Under the pieces are notes generated by a model. The model searched no databases and was not told the origin of the DNA. It was given only the letters and a program-made list of their open reading frames with translations. From Candidatus Saccharibacteria bacterium UBA2018 (GTDB lineage: Bacteria > Patescibacteriota > Saccharimonadia > Saccharimonadales > Saccharimonadaceae), in the NCBI GenBank assembly GCA_002335175.1, contig DDCA01000002.1, forward strand, positions 111,794 through 175,793: a DNA stretch of 64,000 nt, given 5' to 3'. Shown piece by piece: positions 48,145 to 57,712 of this stretch; position 1 is the first letter of the stretch, and every line of letters begins with the position of its first letter. The position numbers and the translations under genes are program-made.

Positions 48145-49055
48145 TGAGTAAGAGGGGAAGATTGTTACGTGTGCAAGTAGGCCTTTTATCAGGCCTACTT
48201 CTGTTTGGGCTCGTTCCAACGCCGGTTTCGGCGGTCCAAGCGACAGACCAGGCCGTTCGTGAAAGTATATTGCTGTCTCCGACCAGCAAACACTATGAAT
48301 TGGACGCCGGAGCAACCAAGCGGGACAGCTTTAAAATAGTCAATGACGGAACGGCTAAATTCTCGTTCACCGTTTATGCGCGGCCATACTCGGTCAACAA
48401 CGAAGAATACACGCCCAATTTCGAGACAGACACCAAAAATGGCGACGCCTACAAGTGGGTGCAGTTCGACCAGCCGTCGTACCAAATCGACCCTGGCAAG
48501 ACCATCGAGGTAGCATACACCATACGGGTACCCGAAAACGCCCAACCAGGAGGCCATTACGGTGTATTATTCGCTGAAACGCAGCCATCCGGACAAGTGA
48601 ACGGCACGGCAATTATCCGCAAGAAGCGAGTTGGCGCCATTCTTTATACCACCGTTAAAGGCGACGTCACGCTAGCTGGGGACTACATTGGCCCTGATGT
48701 GCCATTCTGGCAGTTTAAGCGACCTCTGGCGGCCTCCCAACGGGTCAAGAATAATGGAAATACCGATTTCAGTGTCAAACACGGCGTGGTTGTTTCCGAC
48801 TTTTTCGGAGCTGTTAAATATAGGTCTGAAAAAGAGCAGTTCGTTTTGCCGGATACAACCCGCCGCCTAGTGAATGATTGGACTAACCCGTCGTGGATCG
48901 GGCTCTATAGAGTCGAGCTGAACACTCAGTTTCTTGATACGAATGCTTCATCAACCCATTACGTTTTAATGGTGCCGATTTGGGCGTACATGGTCCTTGG
49001 ATTACTGATTGGGGCACGGGTGCTGTATGCGGTGGCTCAGCGCAAACGCAAATAG
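48144..49055 (+). CDS. DUF916-like surface protein, signal peptide and C-terminal anchor (303 aa)
   Basis: A signal peptide (VGLLSGLLLFGLVPTPVSA), two Ig-like beta-sandwich domains, and a C-terminal membrane helix (MVPIWAYMVLGLLIGARVLYA) with the cytoplasmic tail VAQRKRK. The line YQIDPGKTIEVAYTIRVPENA, then PGGHYGVLF, is like the DUF916 part of WxL-interacting proteins, which hold surface proteins and peptidoglycan together. GTG 48144 is favoured over GTG 48138, which is too close to the -10 box. It is a paralogue of the protein at 51850. Confidence 0.78.
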   Translation: MSKRGRLLRVQVGLLSGLLLFGLVPTPVSAVQATDQAVRESILLSPTSKHYELDAGATKRDSFKIVNDGTAKFSFTVYARPYSVNNEEYTPNFETDTKNGDAYKWVQFDQPSYQIDPGKTIEVAYTIRVPENAQPGGHYGVLFAETQPSGQVNGTAIIRKKRVGAILYTTVKGDVTLAGDYIGPDVPFWQFKRPLAASQRVKNNGNTDFSVKHGVVVSDFFGAVKYRSEKEQFVLPDTTRRLVNDWTNPSWIGLYRVELNTQFLDTNASSTHYVLMVPIWAYMVLGLLIGARVLYAVAQRKRK

Positions 49056-49848
49056 CCGGCACCTATACGGCTTTGTCATTTCTATTGCTATAGGCGGGCT
49101 GAGTGTCCTGACACTTGTCGGCTTGCCTGTTTCCGCGGTTAATTCTGGTATTGGAGCTACTGTCTGCGGAAGTAACGCAGCGGGCGCCCAAATCGAAATT
49201 ACCGAGCCAAACGACGACAGCATTGTCAACCAAGCGGCTATTAAAGTTCGGGGAACCGTATCAGGTGCTTCGCAGATTGACGTCGAAATCGACGGCCAAT
49301 ATTCATCAACGGTTGCCGTAGGGCCTACTCAGACATCCTTCGAGATAGAGGTAACACTCTCGTCCGGTACGCACACGATTACGCTTACAGCCAATGACAT
49401 TTGTCAGAACCAGGACGACGGTGACAGTATTGTCATTACCTACCAGCCCGAAACCGAGCCGAGTGACGGCGGTAGTACGCCGACAGATGTTGATGGAGGC
49501 ATAACCATCGGCGACAATGACGAAATAGCGGAGCCATCCGCAATCGAAATCAACCAGTTTCCACTAGCCGGTGCTATCATTAGCTTTATATCAGACTTTG
49601 CGGTCGCAAGCGGTCTCGACGCTACCGTACCCGACAACAACGTCGTCACCGGGCTCGCCCGGGTTGGGATTACCGTCACAGCGCTCACCCTTATCGTAGC
49701 GGCAGGTTCAGTTGCACCGGTTGTCATGCAAGTCGCTCCAGGAGTAAAAGAATTATTTAACACGACCTCAGCCCGTAGCCGCACTTACCTCGGTTGGATT
49801 CTGCGGGCAGGCGGCGTGCTAATGATGCTGCTCGTTTACTTCGTATAA
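49027..49848 (+). CDS. Exported Ig-like protein with two C-terminal membrane helices (273 aa)
   Basis: Overlaps the previous gene by 29 nt. A signal or anchor helix (YGFVISIAIGGLSVLTLVGL) is followed by an Ig-like domain with the usual EITEPNDDSIVNQAAIKVRG start (about residues 55-140). An acidic linker follows, then two helices (VGITVTALTLIVAAGSVAPVV; ILRAGGVLMMLLVYFV). Two Cys (TVCGSN and NDICQN) may be linked. Probably part of the surface complex with its neighbours. The start could be a few codons upstream. Confidence 0.7.
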   Translation: MRWLSANANSRHLYGFVISIAIGGLSVLTLVGLPVSAVNSGIGATVCGSNAAGAQIEITEPNDDSIVNQAAIKVRGTVSGASQIDVEIDGQYSSTVAVGPTQTSFEIEVTLSSGTHTITLTANDICQNQDDGDSIVITYQPETEPSDGGSTPTDVDGGITIGDNDEIAEPSAIEINQFPLAGAIISFISDFAVASGLDATVPDNNVVTGLARVGITVTALTLIVAAGSVAPVVMQVAPGVKELFNTTSARSRTYLGWILRAGGVLMMLLVYFV

Positions 49849-49867
49849 ACGCTTATGGCGGGTATCG

Positions 49868-49880
49868 TATAATAACTGTA
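49868..49880 (+). promoter_or_regulatory. Leaderless promoter of the LamG gene
   Basis: TATAAT at 49868-49873, then 6 nt to the ATG. Confidence 0.65.
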
Positions 49881-51853
49881 TGAAACGGGGTATTGTCTGG
49901 ACATTGCTAATTGCTCTCGTTGGTGTTGGTGGAGTATCGGTTAGCCAGGCCGCAACCTTCAATAGCTCGAATTTCTCAGTAAATGGCAGCTTAGGTGATA
50001 GTGCGGCCGGTGGCCAGTCGTCGACCAATTACAAGCTGGTATCGAGCGCCGGGGAATCTATTGTTGGAAATGGCTCCAGCGGCAGCTATAAGCTCGGGCA
50101 GGGCTATACCCCAAAGCTTGAGCAGTCATTGCAGTTAAACGTACAGCCAACCGCGCAAGTAGCCTATTATCCACTCGATGAAAATACCGCAACCGCAGTC
50201 TGGGATGTCACGACCAATAACAATGACGGTAATTTTGCGGGCACACCAACCTGGGCGACAGGTAAATTAGGAAGTGCGTTAACCGTTTCTTCATCGAATT
50301 ACGTCTCGGTGCCCGATGACGCATCCTTCAGTGTCGGTTCATCGTCTGTTACGATGATGGCCTGGGTCAACCTTAGTGGACTAGGCACAAGCGGAAGCAT
50401 AATTAGCCAAAACGGAGACTCCTTCGAACTCAACAAAGATTCAAGTAACCGGCTTGGTGTTCAAATGACATGTTCGGACAGTACGCTTCGCAGGGCACGG
50501 GAGTCAACCGCATCGTTGACCGCAACAGGAGCTTGGTACCATGTAGCAGCCGTATTCGATCCGACAAGCGGAGCAACTTCTATTTATGTCAATGGTAGTT
50601 CAAGAACCGTCACTTATATCGATGCCCAGTCGGCATGCCCCAGCGGCCTAAAGAATTCGACGTCTCCTGTGACCTTAGGCTCCCGGGACACAGGCGCTAA
50701 CCCGTTTAGCGGTACGATTGACGAAATAAAGTTCTTTAGCCGGGCGTTTACTACCAAAGAAATTACCGCAGAGTACACCGCTCAGTCAAAAGGAATCGCA
50801 AGTGCCGTCTCGCTCAGCAATATTACTCCGGGCACTTCACAGACCAGCAACTTTGACACTATCGTGCAAACCGATGCTGCTAGCTACAATCTGGCTATCA
50901 ACCAGAACCATGACATGCGTAACGGCGGGAACGGTGAGCCGGACTTTGCCCAGGATTTCAATGCGTTTGGTAATGGCACGACATTAACAACCGGGAACAC
51001 TGGGTTCGACAATCTCTTCAGTTCGGGCACGGGTACTTTTACCTCCTCTACCTCGTCAACTATTCATGGGACGTTCGGACGCTTCAGTACGACGACAAGT
51101 TCAACCGACTTCGCTCGCGAACAGTACGCAGACACATCCTCTCGTTTTTACCGATTCTACATGCGGCTTTCGAGCCTCCCTGCTGCTACTGCTACCGTTT
51201 TCAGTTTGCTCGATAACGCAGGTACGACGACCGTGGGAGCACTCAGGGTACAAACCGACGGTACCATTTTGCTTAGGAACGGAGCCGTTACCGTTGATAC
51301 CTCAACAACAGCCTTAAACATAAACGAGTGGATGCGCATCGAGTTATTTTATAACGCAGCAGCTTCAGTGCAGACTGCAAAACTTTATGCTGGTGCCAAT
51401 GTTAATAGCACCACTCCAACCGAGACATTGACTGGTGCAGCGACAAACGGTGCGACCTCCTACATGAATATTGGGATGGTTACATCGCAGGCCTCTCAAA
51501 CCTATGACATAGATGAAGTCGAAACCTCAACCGTAACCTGGCTTGGGCCGCCGTCGACTGCATCGATACCAGCAGTGTCGAGCAGCATCGCATCGCCAGC
51601 CGCATGGTCGGAAGGAACCACGAAAGGCCTCGGTTTCAGCTTGTCGGCGGCGGTAGGACTGGATAGCAAATGGGGAAGTGGGGCGAATTACGCGGCTTTC
51701 CCTCTGTCAGGTACAACGTTTTACAGCCGAAGCGGCTATACCGGCGGCACAAAAGATGTCATTGCCATGCGGGTACGAGCGGACGTCAATGCTTCGCAGG
51801 TTGCAGGGGACTATGAAAATGCCGTCACGATTACCGGGACGATTGTGCCATGA
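49880..51853 (+). CDS. Exported LamG/concanavalin-like protein (657 aa)
   Basis: A signal peptide (GIVWTLLIALVGVGGVSVSQA) is followed by a short region common in CPR exported proteins (SSTNYKLVSSAGE..GYTP). A LamG domain (about residues 95-290; VAYYPLDENTATAVWD to GTIDEIKFFSRAF), a second jelly-roll (about 330-555) and a C-terminal beta domain (565-657) ending VNASQVAGDYENAVTITGT follow. The end matches the C-terminus of the 208-aa protein at 47488. It probably binds glycans on a host or matrix. Its stop overlaps the next ATG (ATGA). Confidence 0.85.
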   Translation: MKRGIVWTLLIALVGVGGVSVSQAATFNSSNFSVNGSLGDSAAGGQSSTNYKLVSSAGESIVGNGSSGSYKLGQGYTPKLEQSLQLNVQPTAQVAYYPLDENTATAVWDVTTNNNDGNFAGTPTWATGKLGSALTVSSSNYVSVPDDASFSVGSSSVTMMAWVNLSGLGTSGSIISQNGDSFELNKDSSNRLGVQMTCSDSTLRRARESTASLTATGAWYHVAAVFDPTSGATSIYVNGSSRTVTYIDAQSACPSGLKNSTSPVTLGSRDTGANPFSGTIDEIKFFSRAFTTKEITAEYTAQSKGIASAVSLSNITPGTSQTSNFDTIVQTDAASYNLAINQNHDMRNGGNGEPDFAQDFNAFGNGTTLTTGNTGFDNLFSSGTGTFTSSTSSTIHGTFGRFSTTTSSTDFAREQYADTSSRFYRFYMRLSSLPAATATVFSLLDNAGTTTVGALRVQTDGTILLRNGAVTVDTSTTALNINEWMRIELFYNAAASVQTAKLYAGANVNSTTPTETLTGAATNGATSYMNIGMVTSQASQTYDIDEVETSTVTWLGPPSTASIPAVSSSIASPAAWSEGTTKGLGFSLSAAVGLDSKWGSGANYAAFPLSGTTFYSRSGYTGGTKDVIAMRVRADVNASQVAGDYENAVTITGTIVP

Positions 51854-52737
51854 TACGGATTTTTATAGCGCTGTTTACGGCTGTCGTGCTCTCCACGGTA
51901 TTCAACCAGTTGCCAGCAGCGGCATTGTCACTCAAAGTAGCACCACTTGAATACCGTACCGAGCTTTCTAAGGGTGAAAAAAAGAAGGGTTTCATCGATG
52001 TCAGTAACCCAACCGGCCAGACAGTGGTTGTCCGTACGTCTGCCGAGGGCTTTAAACAAATTGATGACAACGGATCGCTGACATTTTTTAAGAGCGAACA
52101 AATCCAGGCTGGGGTAAAACTTGACCTCAAGGAATTTACGCTGGGTCCGCGTCAGGCTCTGCGGATGTACTTCATTCTGGACGGTACGAAGCTGCCGCCC
52201 GGAGATGTATTTGGCGCAATATTTTTTACGACGACACCGGCCAAGGCAACAACTGGGGTAGGTCAGTCGGTACGGCTGGGGACGATTTTAAGCGTTGTCA
52301 ACGGGACGCCCGGGGAGCGTAAAGCGGATGTAACGTCGCTCTCCGTTCCATTTTTGCAGCTAGACGAAACTATTAGCGGTACCTACAGTATTAAAAATAC
52401 CGGCGATCCAGCCAAGGCAAGCGGCTTTTATCCTGAAGTGACCGTTTCGTCGTGGCCGGGCGGGCAGCCTAAAAAAATAACAGGCTCATTGGTGTTTGCC
52501 GGGCGCGAACGCGAAAATTCACTCCGGCAGCAACTTGGAGTCGGTATCCACCGCATCGAAGTAGCGTATGGTGACAGTAAACAGGCGTCGTGGGTCATAG
52601 CCATCACTCCATGGATGCTGGTAGGACTTACGCTGGTACTCCTCATTGTTTCCATTGAATTATGGCTATTCAAAAAACGGCGTAAAATTGTCAACAAAGC
52701 AGCCCAAAAAAAAGCCACTCCGACCCCTGATAAATAA
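51850..52737 (+). CDS. Second DUF916-like surface protein (295 aa)
   Basis: Same layout as the protein at 48144: signal peptide (IFIALFTAVVLSTVFNQLPAAA), N-terminal Ig-like domain opening LKVAPLEYRTELSKGEKK, the line LGPRQALRMYFILDGTKLPPG, then DVFGAIFF, a second beta domain, a membrane helix (WMLVGLTLVLLIVSIELWLF) and a basic tail. It is coupled by ATGA to the LamG gene, so the two products probably form an anchor and ligand pair. A DUF916/WxL-interacting relative is inferred from pattern, not from a search. Confidence 0.78.
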   Translation: MIRIFIALFTAVVLSTVFNQLPAAALSLKVAPLEYRTELSKGEKKKGFIDVSNPTGQTVVVRTSAEGFKQIDDNGSLTFFKSEQIQAGVKLDLKEFTLGPRQALRMYFILDGTKLPPGDVFGAIFFTTTPAKATTGVGQSVRLGTILSVVNGTPGERKADVTSLSVPFLQLDETISGTYSIKNTGDPAKASGFYPEVTVSSWPGGQPKKITGSLVFAGRERENSLRQQLGVGIHRIEVAYGDSKQASWVIAITPWMLVGLTLVLLIVSIELWLFKKRRKIVNKAAQKKATPTPDK

Positions 52738-52761
52738 TTTGCTTTCCGACCGATGCATAAG

Positions 52762-52767
52762 TATAAT
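52762..52767 (+). promoter_or_regulatory. -10 box of the giant beta-helix gene
   Basis: TATAAT at 52762-52767. Six nt further is an ATG opening only MLCT-stop; the long gene starts at 52820. Confidence 0.5.
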
Positions 52768-52819
52768 ACGGATATGCTTTGTACCTAGAAACAAATTGGT
52801 AAAAAAGCAGCAGACAAAA

Positions 52820-55800
52820 ATGATGAAACGTCAACAGATTTCACAGGGGTGGATGCAAAGATTTTTGCTGTGGGGCGCTATATGCGTTGCCCTCGTCTTC
52901 ATGGCGCTTTTTGCTGCTAGCTCTCCATTTTCCGCTCATGCCGCCACGACTGTCCCAACCAAAATGAACTTCCAGGGCCGTATTACCAACTCGGCAGGGA
53001 ACATCCTCGCGGACGGCACGTACAACATGCGCTTCAAGATATGGGACTCCTTGAGTGGTGGTTCTTCAGTCTGGAGTGAAGACCGGCTTGTATCCGCTGC
53101 GCAGGGCGTAACAGTCACGAACGGACAGTTTAGTGTTCAGCTTGGTGAAATTACGTCGCTGCCGGCCTCTGTATTCTCATCGAACTCACGCTACTTCGAA
53201 ATCGAACTTCCAACCCCTGGTACCGCTACCAGCAGCAGCCCGACCTGGACAGAAGGCGCTATGACGCCGCGTAACCAACTTGTTACCAGCGCTTACGCCT
53301 ACAACGCCGAGACACTCGACGGTATAGACGGCGCATCGTTTGCTCAGCTAGGGGCAAACAATGCCTTCACTGGTACCAACTCGGTCGATGTCTCAAATGC
53401 GAACGCATTTCAGGTCAAAAGCGGCTCAACCAACCTGTTCAACGCTAATACTGCCAATTCTATCGTTACGATTGGAACCTCCGACACGACCGGGGCCGTT
53501 TTGGTGCTCGATGTTAAAACGGATGCAGGCGACCCGGCGGGAGGTTCGGCAACCAATGGTGCAATGTACTACAACTCGAATGCTAACAAGTTTCGCTGTT
53601 ACCAGAACGGGGCATGGAAGGACTGTGATACCTCCGGAGGCACTATTGCGAGCGGCAACACTGCCGGGAGGCCAGGAAGCCCATCCGAAGGTGATCAGTA
53701 CTTAGACACCGACATCGACCGGCTACTCGTTTATTCCAACGGAAAATGGCAAGCCGATCGAACCGATGCTATCATCGTAGCCTCCAGCACCTCATCACAG
53801 ACAGACCGCGATGCCGCTGATTATGTGACCGATGGCAATACGGGTGCAGCAAACGACGGTGACCAAATAGAGATTAACACTGCATTAACAGCTGCCAGCG
53901 GCAGAAAAGTTGTGCTGCTGGCTGGTACGTATACGGTTGACGCATCAGTCCAAATACCAAATAACACAACCTTAACGGGGGTCGGCAACGGTACGTTGAT
54001 TCAACTGGCGACCATTAACGCAACGGACGACATAGTCGAAACGACCGGTACCGGCAAGACCGGTCAAATCCTGCGCGACTTGCGGATTGATGGTGGTACG
54101 AATGCTTCTGGAACGCAAAGAGGTATATCAATCCTTAACACCGACAATATGCGCATCAACGGCGTTACTGTTTCAAATATGCGAAACGACGGACTCTATA
54201 CGAATACCAGTACAAACCTGACGATAACGGACAGTACCTTCAAAGATAACGACGACCGCGGTATATATTTGGATTCTTCTACCGAAAACGTTATGTTCGA
54301 GAACAACATCGTAACGGGTAGCGTTAACGCCGGCTTATTAACTTACAGTGTATATGGGGTCACAATCAACGATAACGTCTTCGACAACAACCCTACCGAT
54401 GCCGTTGTACTCAATGTAAGCTCATCGGTGATAGTATCGAACAACAGTATCACCGATAACAGCTGGGGTATTGCGGTAGTTGACTCAAACGACATCATCG
54501 TTAGCGCCAATTCGCTCTTGAATAACACAGCAGGTGACGCCATTCATCTGACGAATTCTAACCGTGTCTCACTCACCGACAACCGCCTGCACAACAACGG
54601 TGCAGGGACAGCCGGCTCGGGTATAAAAATCTCAAACTCCGACGATGCGTATGTCACCGGTAATTCAATTACCGACACCGCCGGAACAGGCTACGCAATC
54701 GACATAGACGTTAGCACCTCAGATAGAACCTACCTATCAAACAACGTCTACTCGGGAACGGGTGCGTCTAGCATCAACGACAGCGGTACAAATACCAGGT
54801 ACGGTGGACAGACGAACGGTTCTGGCAACTATCTTATCCAGCCAGCCGGCACGATTGAACTAATGAAGAATACGAATGTTACGGGTACGCTTGACGTCAG
54901 CAGTTCGGTAGACGCAGTTTCCGGCTATAGCTTTAACGGCACTTCAGGAAGCACCGTTACCTGTAGCGGCGGACAAGTCATGCAGAACCAGGTGGTGCAA
55001 GGTGGAATTATCACGGGAGGTAGCTGTACGACTGCGGGCGGTACTCCGACCCTGCAAGATGTTTACGACAATGACGCGTCTGGCACGGCAGACATTACTA
55101 CAACTTCGTCAGCCAAAACATTTCTATTCAAAGCTGGCAGCGGTTTTGACGCGGCCGCGCTATTTGATATTCAAGATGCCGGAGGCCTGAGTATGTTTAC
55201 TGTTGATAGCTCGAATGATCGCGTGTACATTGGTGATTCGACAGCGGATGGCGTGGGTGTTGAGCTTGTTCTCGATACCAAGAACACGGCAGGGGATCCG
55301 ACAGGGGTTGATGGGGCGATGTATTACAACTCCGACACCAAGAATTTCCGCTGCCGACATAACGGAATTTGGCAGGATTGTGATTTTGCTTCACTCCGTG
55401 CCGAATGGGTGCTTCAAGAAGACTTTTCAACAGGCACAGTTACTGCCGGAACTGGTGCGGACTTAGGAAATATTGGCGATAGCTTGTGGACTTTTGTCTC
55501 AATCGGTACGGGCGGTACTCTGGGTAAGGTTAACGTTGGCACTGATGCTTCCAACCGCGACCGCTTTGGCGTGCTTCAGATGAACTCACCAGCAACGGTC
55601 ACGACAGGGGTACATCTCAGGCGAGATAACACAAGTATGGCGGGCGTCCCGAGTAACATGACTGTTGAATTCGACTTCGGCCCCGTCAATACGGCCGCTG
55701 CAAATGGCACGCAGACAGTTACCAGAATTGGCTTGCATGACTCAACCAACTCTGCGGCACCAACGGATGGTATCTATTTCCAATACAGTACCACAACCAC

Positions 55801-56086
55801 GGCTGGTAATTGGTTCCGATGTACTCAAACAACCTGTGTTGATACCGGAGTAGCGCGTACTACCACAGCCAATACTTATCAACGCTTCAGGATACAGACA
55901 AATTCAGCCGGAACTTCAGTAGAGTTCTTTATTGATGAAGCTTCAGTCGGAACAGCATCAACTAACCTACCAGGCTCGACAGCAAGCTATGGCCCAGCCA
56001 TTAATACCAGCACAGTTGACGCTACCATACGACAATGGAAAATCGACTACTTCCAAATCAAACGTAATCTTACAACCCTAAGGTAA
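52820..56086 (+). CDS. Giant exported beta-helix surface protein (1088 aa)
   Basis: A signal peptide (LLWGAICVALVFMALFAASS) and an N-terminal domain common in CPR surface proteins (NFQGRITNSAGNILADGTYN). A module with VLDVKTDAGDP and FRCYQNGAWKDCD sits near residues 228-270. A right-handed beta-helix with NosD-like repeats covers about 360-670, and a copy of the first module (LVLDTKNTAGDP; FRCRHNGIWQDCD) is near 811-857. A C-terminal jelly-roll covers about 861-1088. Start ATG 52820 or the next codon; no ribosome site. Likely an adhesin. Confidence 0.82.
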   Translation: MMKRQQISQGWMQRFLLWGAICVALVFMALFAASSPFSAHAATTVPTKMNFQGRITNSAGNILADGTYNMRFKIWDSLSGGSSVWSEDRLVSAAQGVTVTNGQFSVQLGEITSLPASVFSSNSRYFEIELPTPGTATSSSPTWTEGAMTPRNQLVTSAYAYNAETLDGIDGASFAQLGANNAFTGTNSVDVSNANAFQVKSGSTNLFNANTANSIVTIGTSDTTGAVLVLDVKTDAGDPAGGSATNGAMYYNSNANKFRCYQNGAWKDCDTSGGTIASGNTAGRPGSPSEGDQYLDTDIDRLLVYSNGKWQADRTDAIIVASSTSSQTDRDAADYVTDGNTGAANDGDQIEINTALTAASGRKVVLLAGTYTVDASVQIPNNTTLTGVGNGTLIQLATINATDDIVETTGTGKTGQILRDLRIDGGTNASGTQRGISILNTDNMRINGVTVSNMRNDGLYTNTSTNLTITDSTFKDNDDRGIYLDSSTENVMFENNIVTGSVNAGLLTYSVYGVTINDNVFDNNPTDAVVLNVSSSVIVSNNSITDNSWGIAVVDSNDIIVSANSLLNNTAGDAIHLTNSNRVSLTDNRLHNNGAGTAGSGIKISNSDDAYVTGNSITDTAGTGYAIDIDVSTSDRTYLSNNVYSGTGASSINDSGTNTRYGGQTNGSGNYLIQPAGTIELMKNTNVTGTLDVSSSVDAVSGYSFNGTSGSTVTCSGGQVMQNQVVQGGIITGGSCTTAGGTPTLQDVYDNDASGTADITTTSSAKTFLFKAGSGFDAAALFDIQDAGGLSMFTVDSSNDRVYIGDSTADGVGVELVLDTKNTAGDPTGVDGAMYYNSDTKNFRCRHNGIWQDCDFASLRAEWVLQEDFSTGTVTAGTGADLGNIGDSLWTFVSIGTGGTLGKVNVGTDASNRDRFGVLQMNSPATVTTGVHLRRDNTSMAGVPSNMTVEFDFGPVNTAAANGTQTVTRIGLHDSTNSAAPTDGIYFQYSTTTTAGNWFRCTQTTCVDTGVARTTTANTYQRFRIQTNSAGTSVEFFIDEASVGTASTNLPGSTASYGPAINTSTVDATIRQWKIDYFQIKRNLTTLR

Positions 56087-56149
56087 GTATCCGCAAATAA
56101 ACACATTGGACTATACTGATAAGTGAAATGAACTAACGTGGAGGGTATT

Positions 56150-56728
56150 GTGATAGCACAAACTTTTGGGTACATAACAAAATATAAAAAATACATCATT
56201 GGTTTTCTGGCAACTTCTATTATTAGCATGTCAGTCGCCGCTATTGCTATAGCAGCTATTCCTAACTCTCAAACGGCTGAAATCAATGCCTGCTACAGAA
56301 AGACGGCAAATCTTGCTAATCCAAAAGGCTCTCTTCGAGTAATCGACACACAAAATAACGAAGCTTGTACTAATGCTGAAAATGCACTCAGTTGGGATAT
56401 GGGACGAATAGCATATGCTCATGTTAAGATGGATACATTTACCGGCGAGCTTATAGTTGATAGTGGGAAAAATGTACAAAGTGTATCTGTAAGTGAGACT
56501 CTTAACCAAATTATCTGTATCGACCTAAGTTCTAGTGTTAGCAATTTGACCACGATCACGGCACAAGAAGGTGTTAACATGTCTTTTGCAGCTGCGTACC
56601 TTAAGGGTAGAGCACCGGGTGAAGCTAATGTTACAAACTACTGCCCGAATGGGTTTGATGCGGCAATACATTCAGGCACACCCCTTGGAGATCCAATGGA
56701 AGCTGATTTTTTCTTTAATATTTACTAA
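56150..56728 (+). CDS. Exported small protein with CYRK/LRVID motif (192 aa)
   Basis: GTG 56150 with GGAGGG 4 nt upstream; GTG 56138 is an alternative. A signal helix (YIIGFLATSIISMSVAAIAIAA) precedes IPNSQTAEINACYRK and GSLRVIDTQNNEACTNAE..LSW. That cysteine-bearing motif is widespread in exported proteins of Actinobacteria and CPR, often before a collagen- or beta-type domain. The rest is a short beta domain with two further Cys. AT-richer than its neighbours. Function unknown. Confidence 0.7.
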   Translation: MIAQTFGYITKYKKYIIGFLATSIISMSVAAIAIAAIPNSQTAEINACYRKTANLANPKGSLRVIDTQNNEACTNAENALSWDMGRIAYAHVKMDTFTGELIVDSGKNVQSVSVSETLNQIICIDLSSSVSNLTTITAQEGVNMSFAAAYLKGRAPGEANVTNYCPNGFDAAIHSGTPLGDPMEADFFFNIY

Positions 56729-56752
56729 AGCTTGCCCTTAATACAGATTTAA

Positions 56753-57712
56753 ATGAAAACAAAAATACTACTTATCAGCGCCAGCTGCATACTTGTGGTA
56801 ATAATGTGCATAGTATCGTTCTATGCCGGGTCGCAGTATTCTCGTAATCAGCAATTAGATGCATCAAAAAATCACCCGCTGCTTGCTAAACGAATCTTCA
56901 TCGAAAACGCCAACGATACGCTGATTAATTTCGAACCTCTCAGGGCAGAGCTTCAAAAAGACCTCGAATTTTACGATGAGAGAGTATCGCTTTACTTTGA
57001 ATACCTACCGACCGGTACGTCTATCCGTATAGGCGACAAGTATCAATCGGTTGCTGCATCGCTACTAAAGGTACCGGCTGTCATGGAACTCTACAAGTTA
57101 GCCGAAAAGGGCGAGGTGAATTTAGACAAAACCGTTAGCTTAAAAGAGGAGTGGCTGGACGACCAGTATGGCACGTTGCACCGAAAAGGGGCAGGGCACA
57201 AGCTAACCATAAAGCAGCTCGCAAAGATAACCCTCGAACAGTCTGATAACACGGCCTTAAACGGCGTCCAGGCCATAGTTACGCAACACAATCTAAAGCC
57301 TTCCGAAAATGCCTTCAATGCCCTGGATGTCGAGTTTAATGATACGCCAACCACCGAACTTGAACTTAATACTCGCTCGTATTCCTCATTCCTGAAGTGC
57401 CTCTATTTCGCTTGTTATGTATCGGCGGATTCATCACAAGAAATAATGACATACCTAACTCGTTCGACTGAGGGTAAGACGGGCAGGCTCGGTAAATACA
57501 TCCCTGACGATATCAAGATTGCACACAAGATTGGCGTGGCAGGCGAGAATAACCAAGCTGCATGTGGCATAGTTTACCTCTCGAGCCGGCACTACGTTCT
57601 ATGTGTGATGATCAACGAAACCCAAGAACGGGGCAGCGAAATTATTGCACAGACCTCAAAACTAGTTTACGACTACGTGAAAGCGGCTAAACCGCAGCCA
57701 ATGAATCGATAA
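56753..57712 (+). CDS. Class A beta-lactamase-like serine hydrolase, membrane-anchored
   Basis: A 319-residue protein with an N-terminal helix (ILLISASCILVVIMCIVSFYA) and a penicilloyl-serine transferase fold. SxxK is SLLK near residue 105, SDN is in EQSDNTALN near residue 164, and the KTG-type triad is KIG in AHKIGVAG. The class A Glu166 region is not obvious. It may hydrolyse beta-lactams or act on peptidoglycan peptides; a resistance role is not shown by sequence alone. Confidence 0.82.
   Translation: MKTKILLISASCILVVIMCIVSFYAGSQYSRNQQLDASKNHPLLAKRIFIENANDTLINFEPLRAELQKDLEFYDERVSLYFEYLPTGTSIRIGDKYQSVAASLLKVPAVMELYKLAEKGEVNLDKTVSLKEEWLDDQYGTLHRKGAGHKLTIKQLAKITLEQSDNTALNGVQAIVTQHNLKPSENAFNALDVEFNDTPTTELELNTRSYSSFLKCLYFACYVSADSSQEIMTYLTRSTEGKTGRLGKYIPDDIKIAHKIGVAGENNQAACGIVYLSSRHYVLCVMINETQERGSEIIAQTSKLVYDYVKAAKPQPMNR

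Noticed and set aside
56753..57712. Calling this gene an antibiotic-resistance beta-lactamase
   Set aside because: The SxxK and SDN motifs are there but the class A Glu166 region is not clear; a peptidoglycan role is equally possible.
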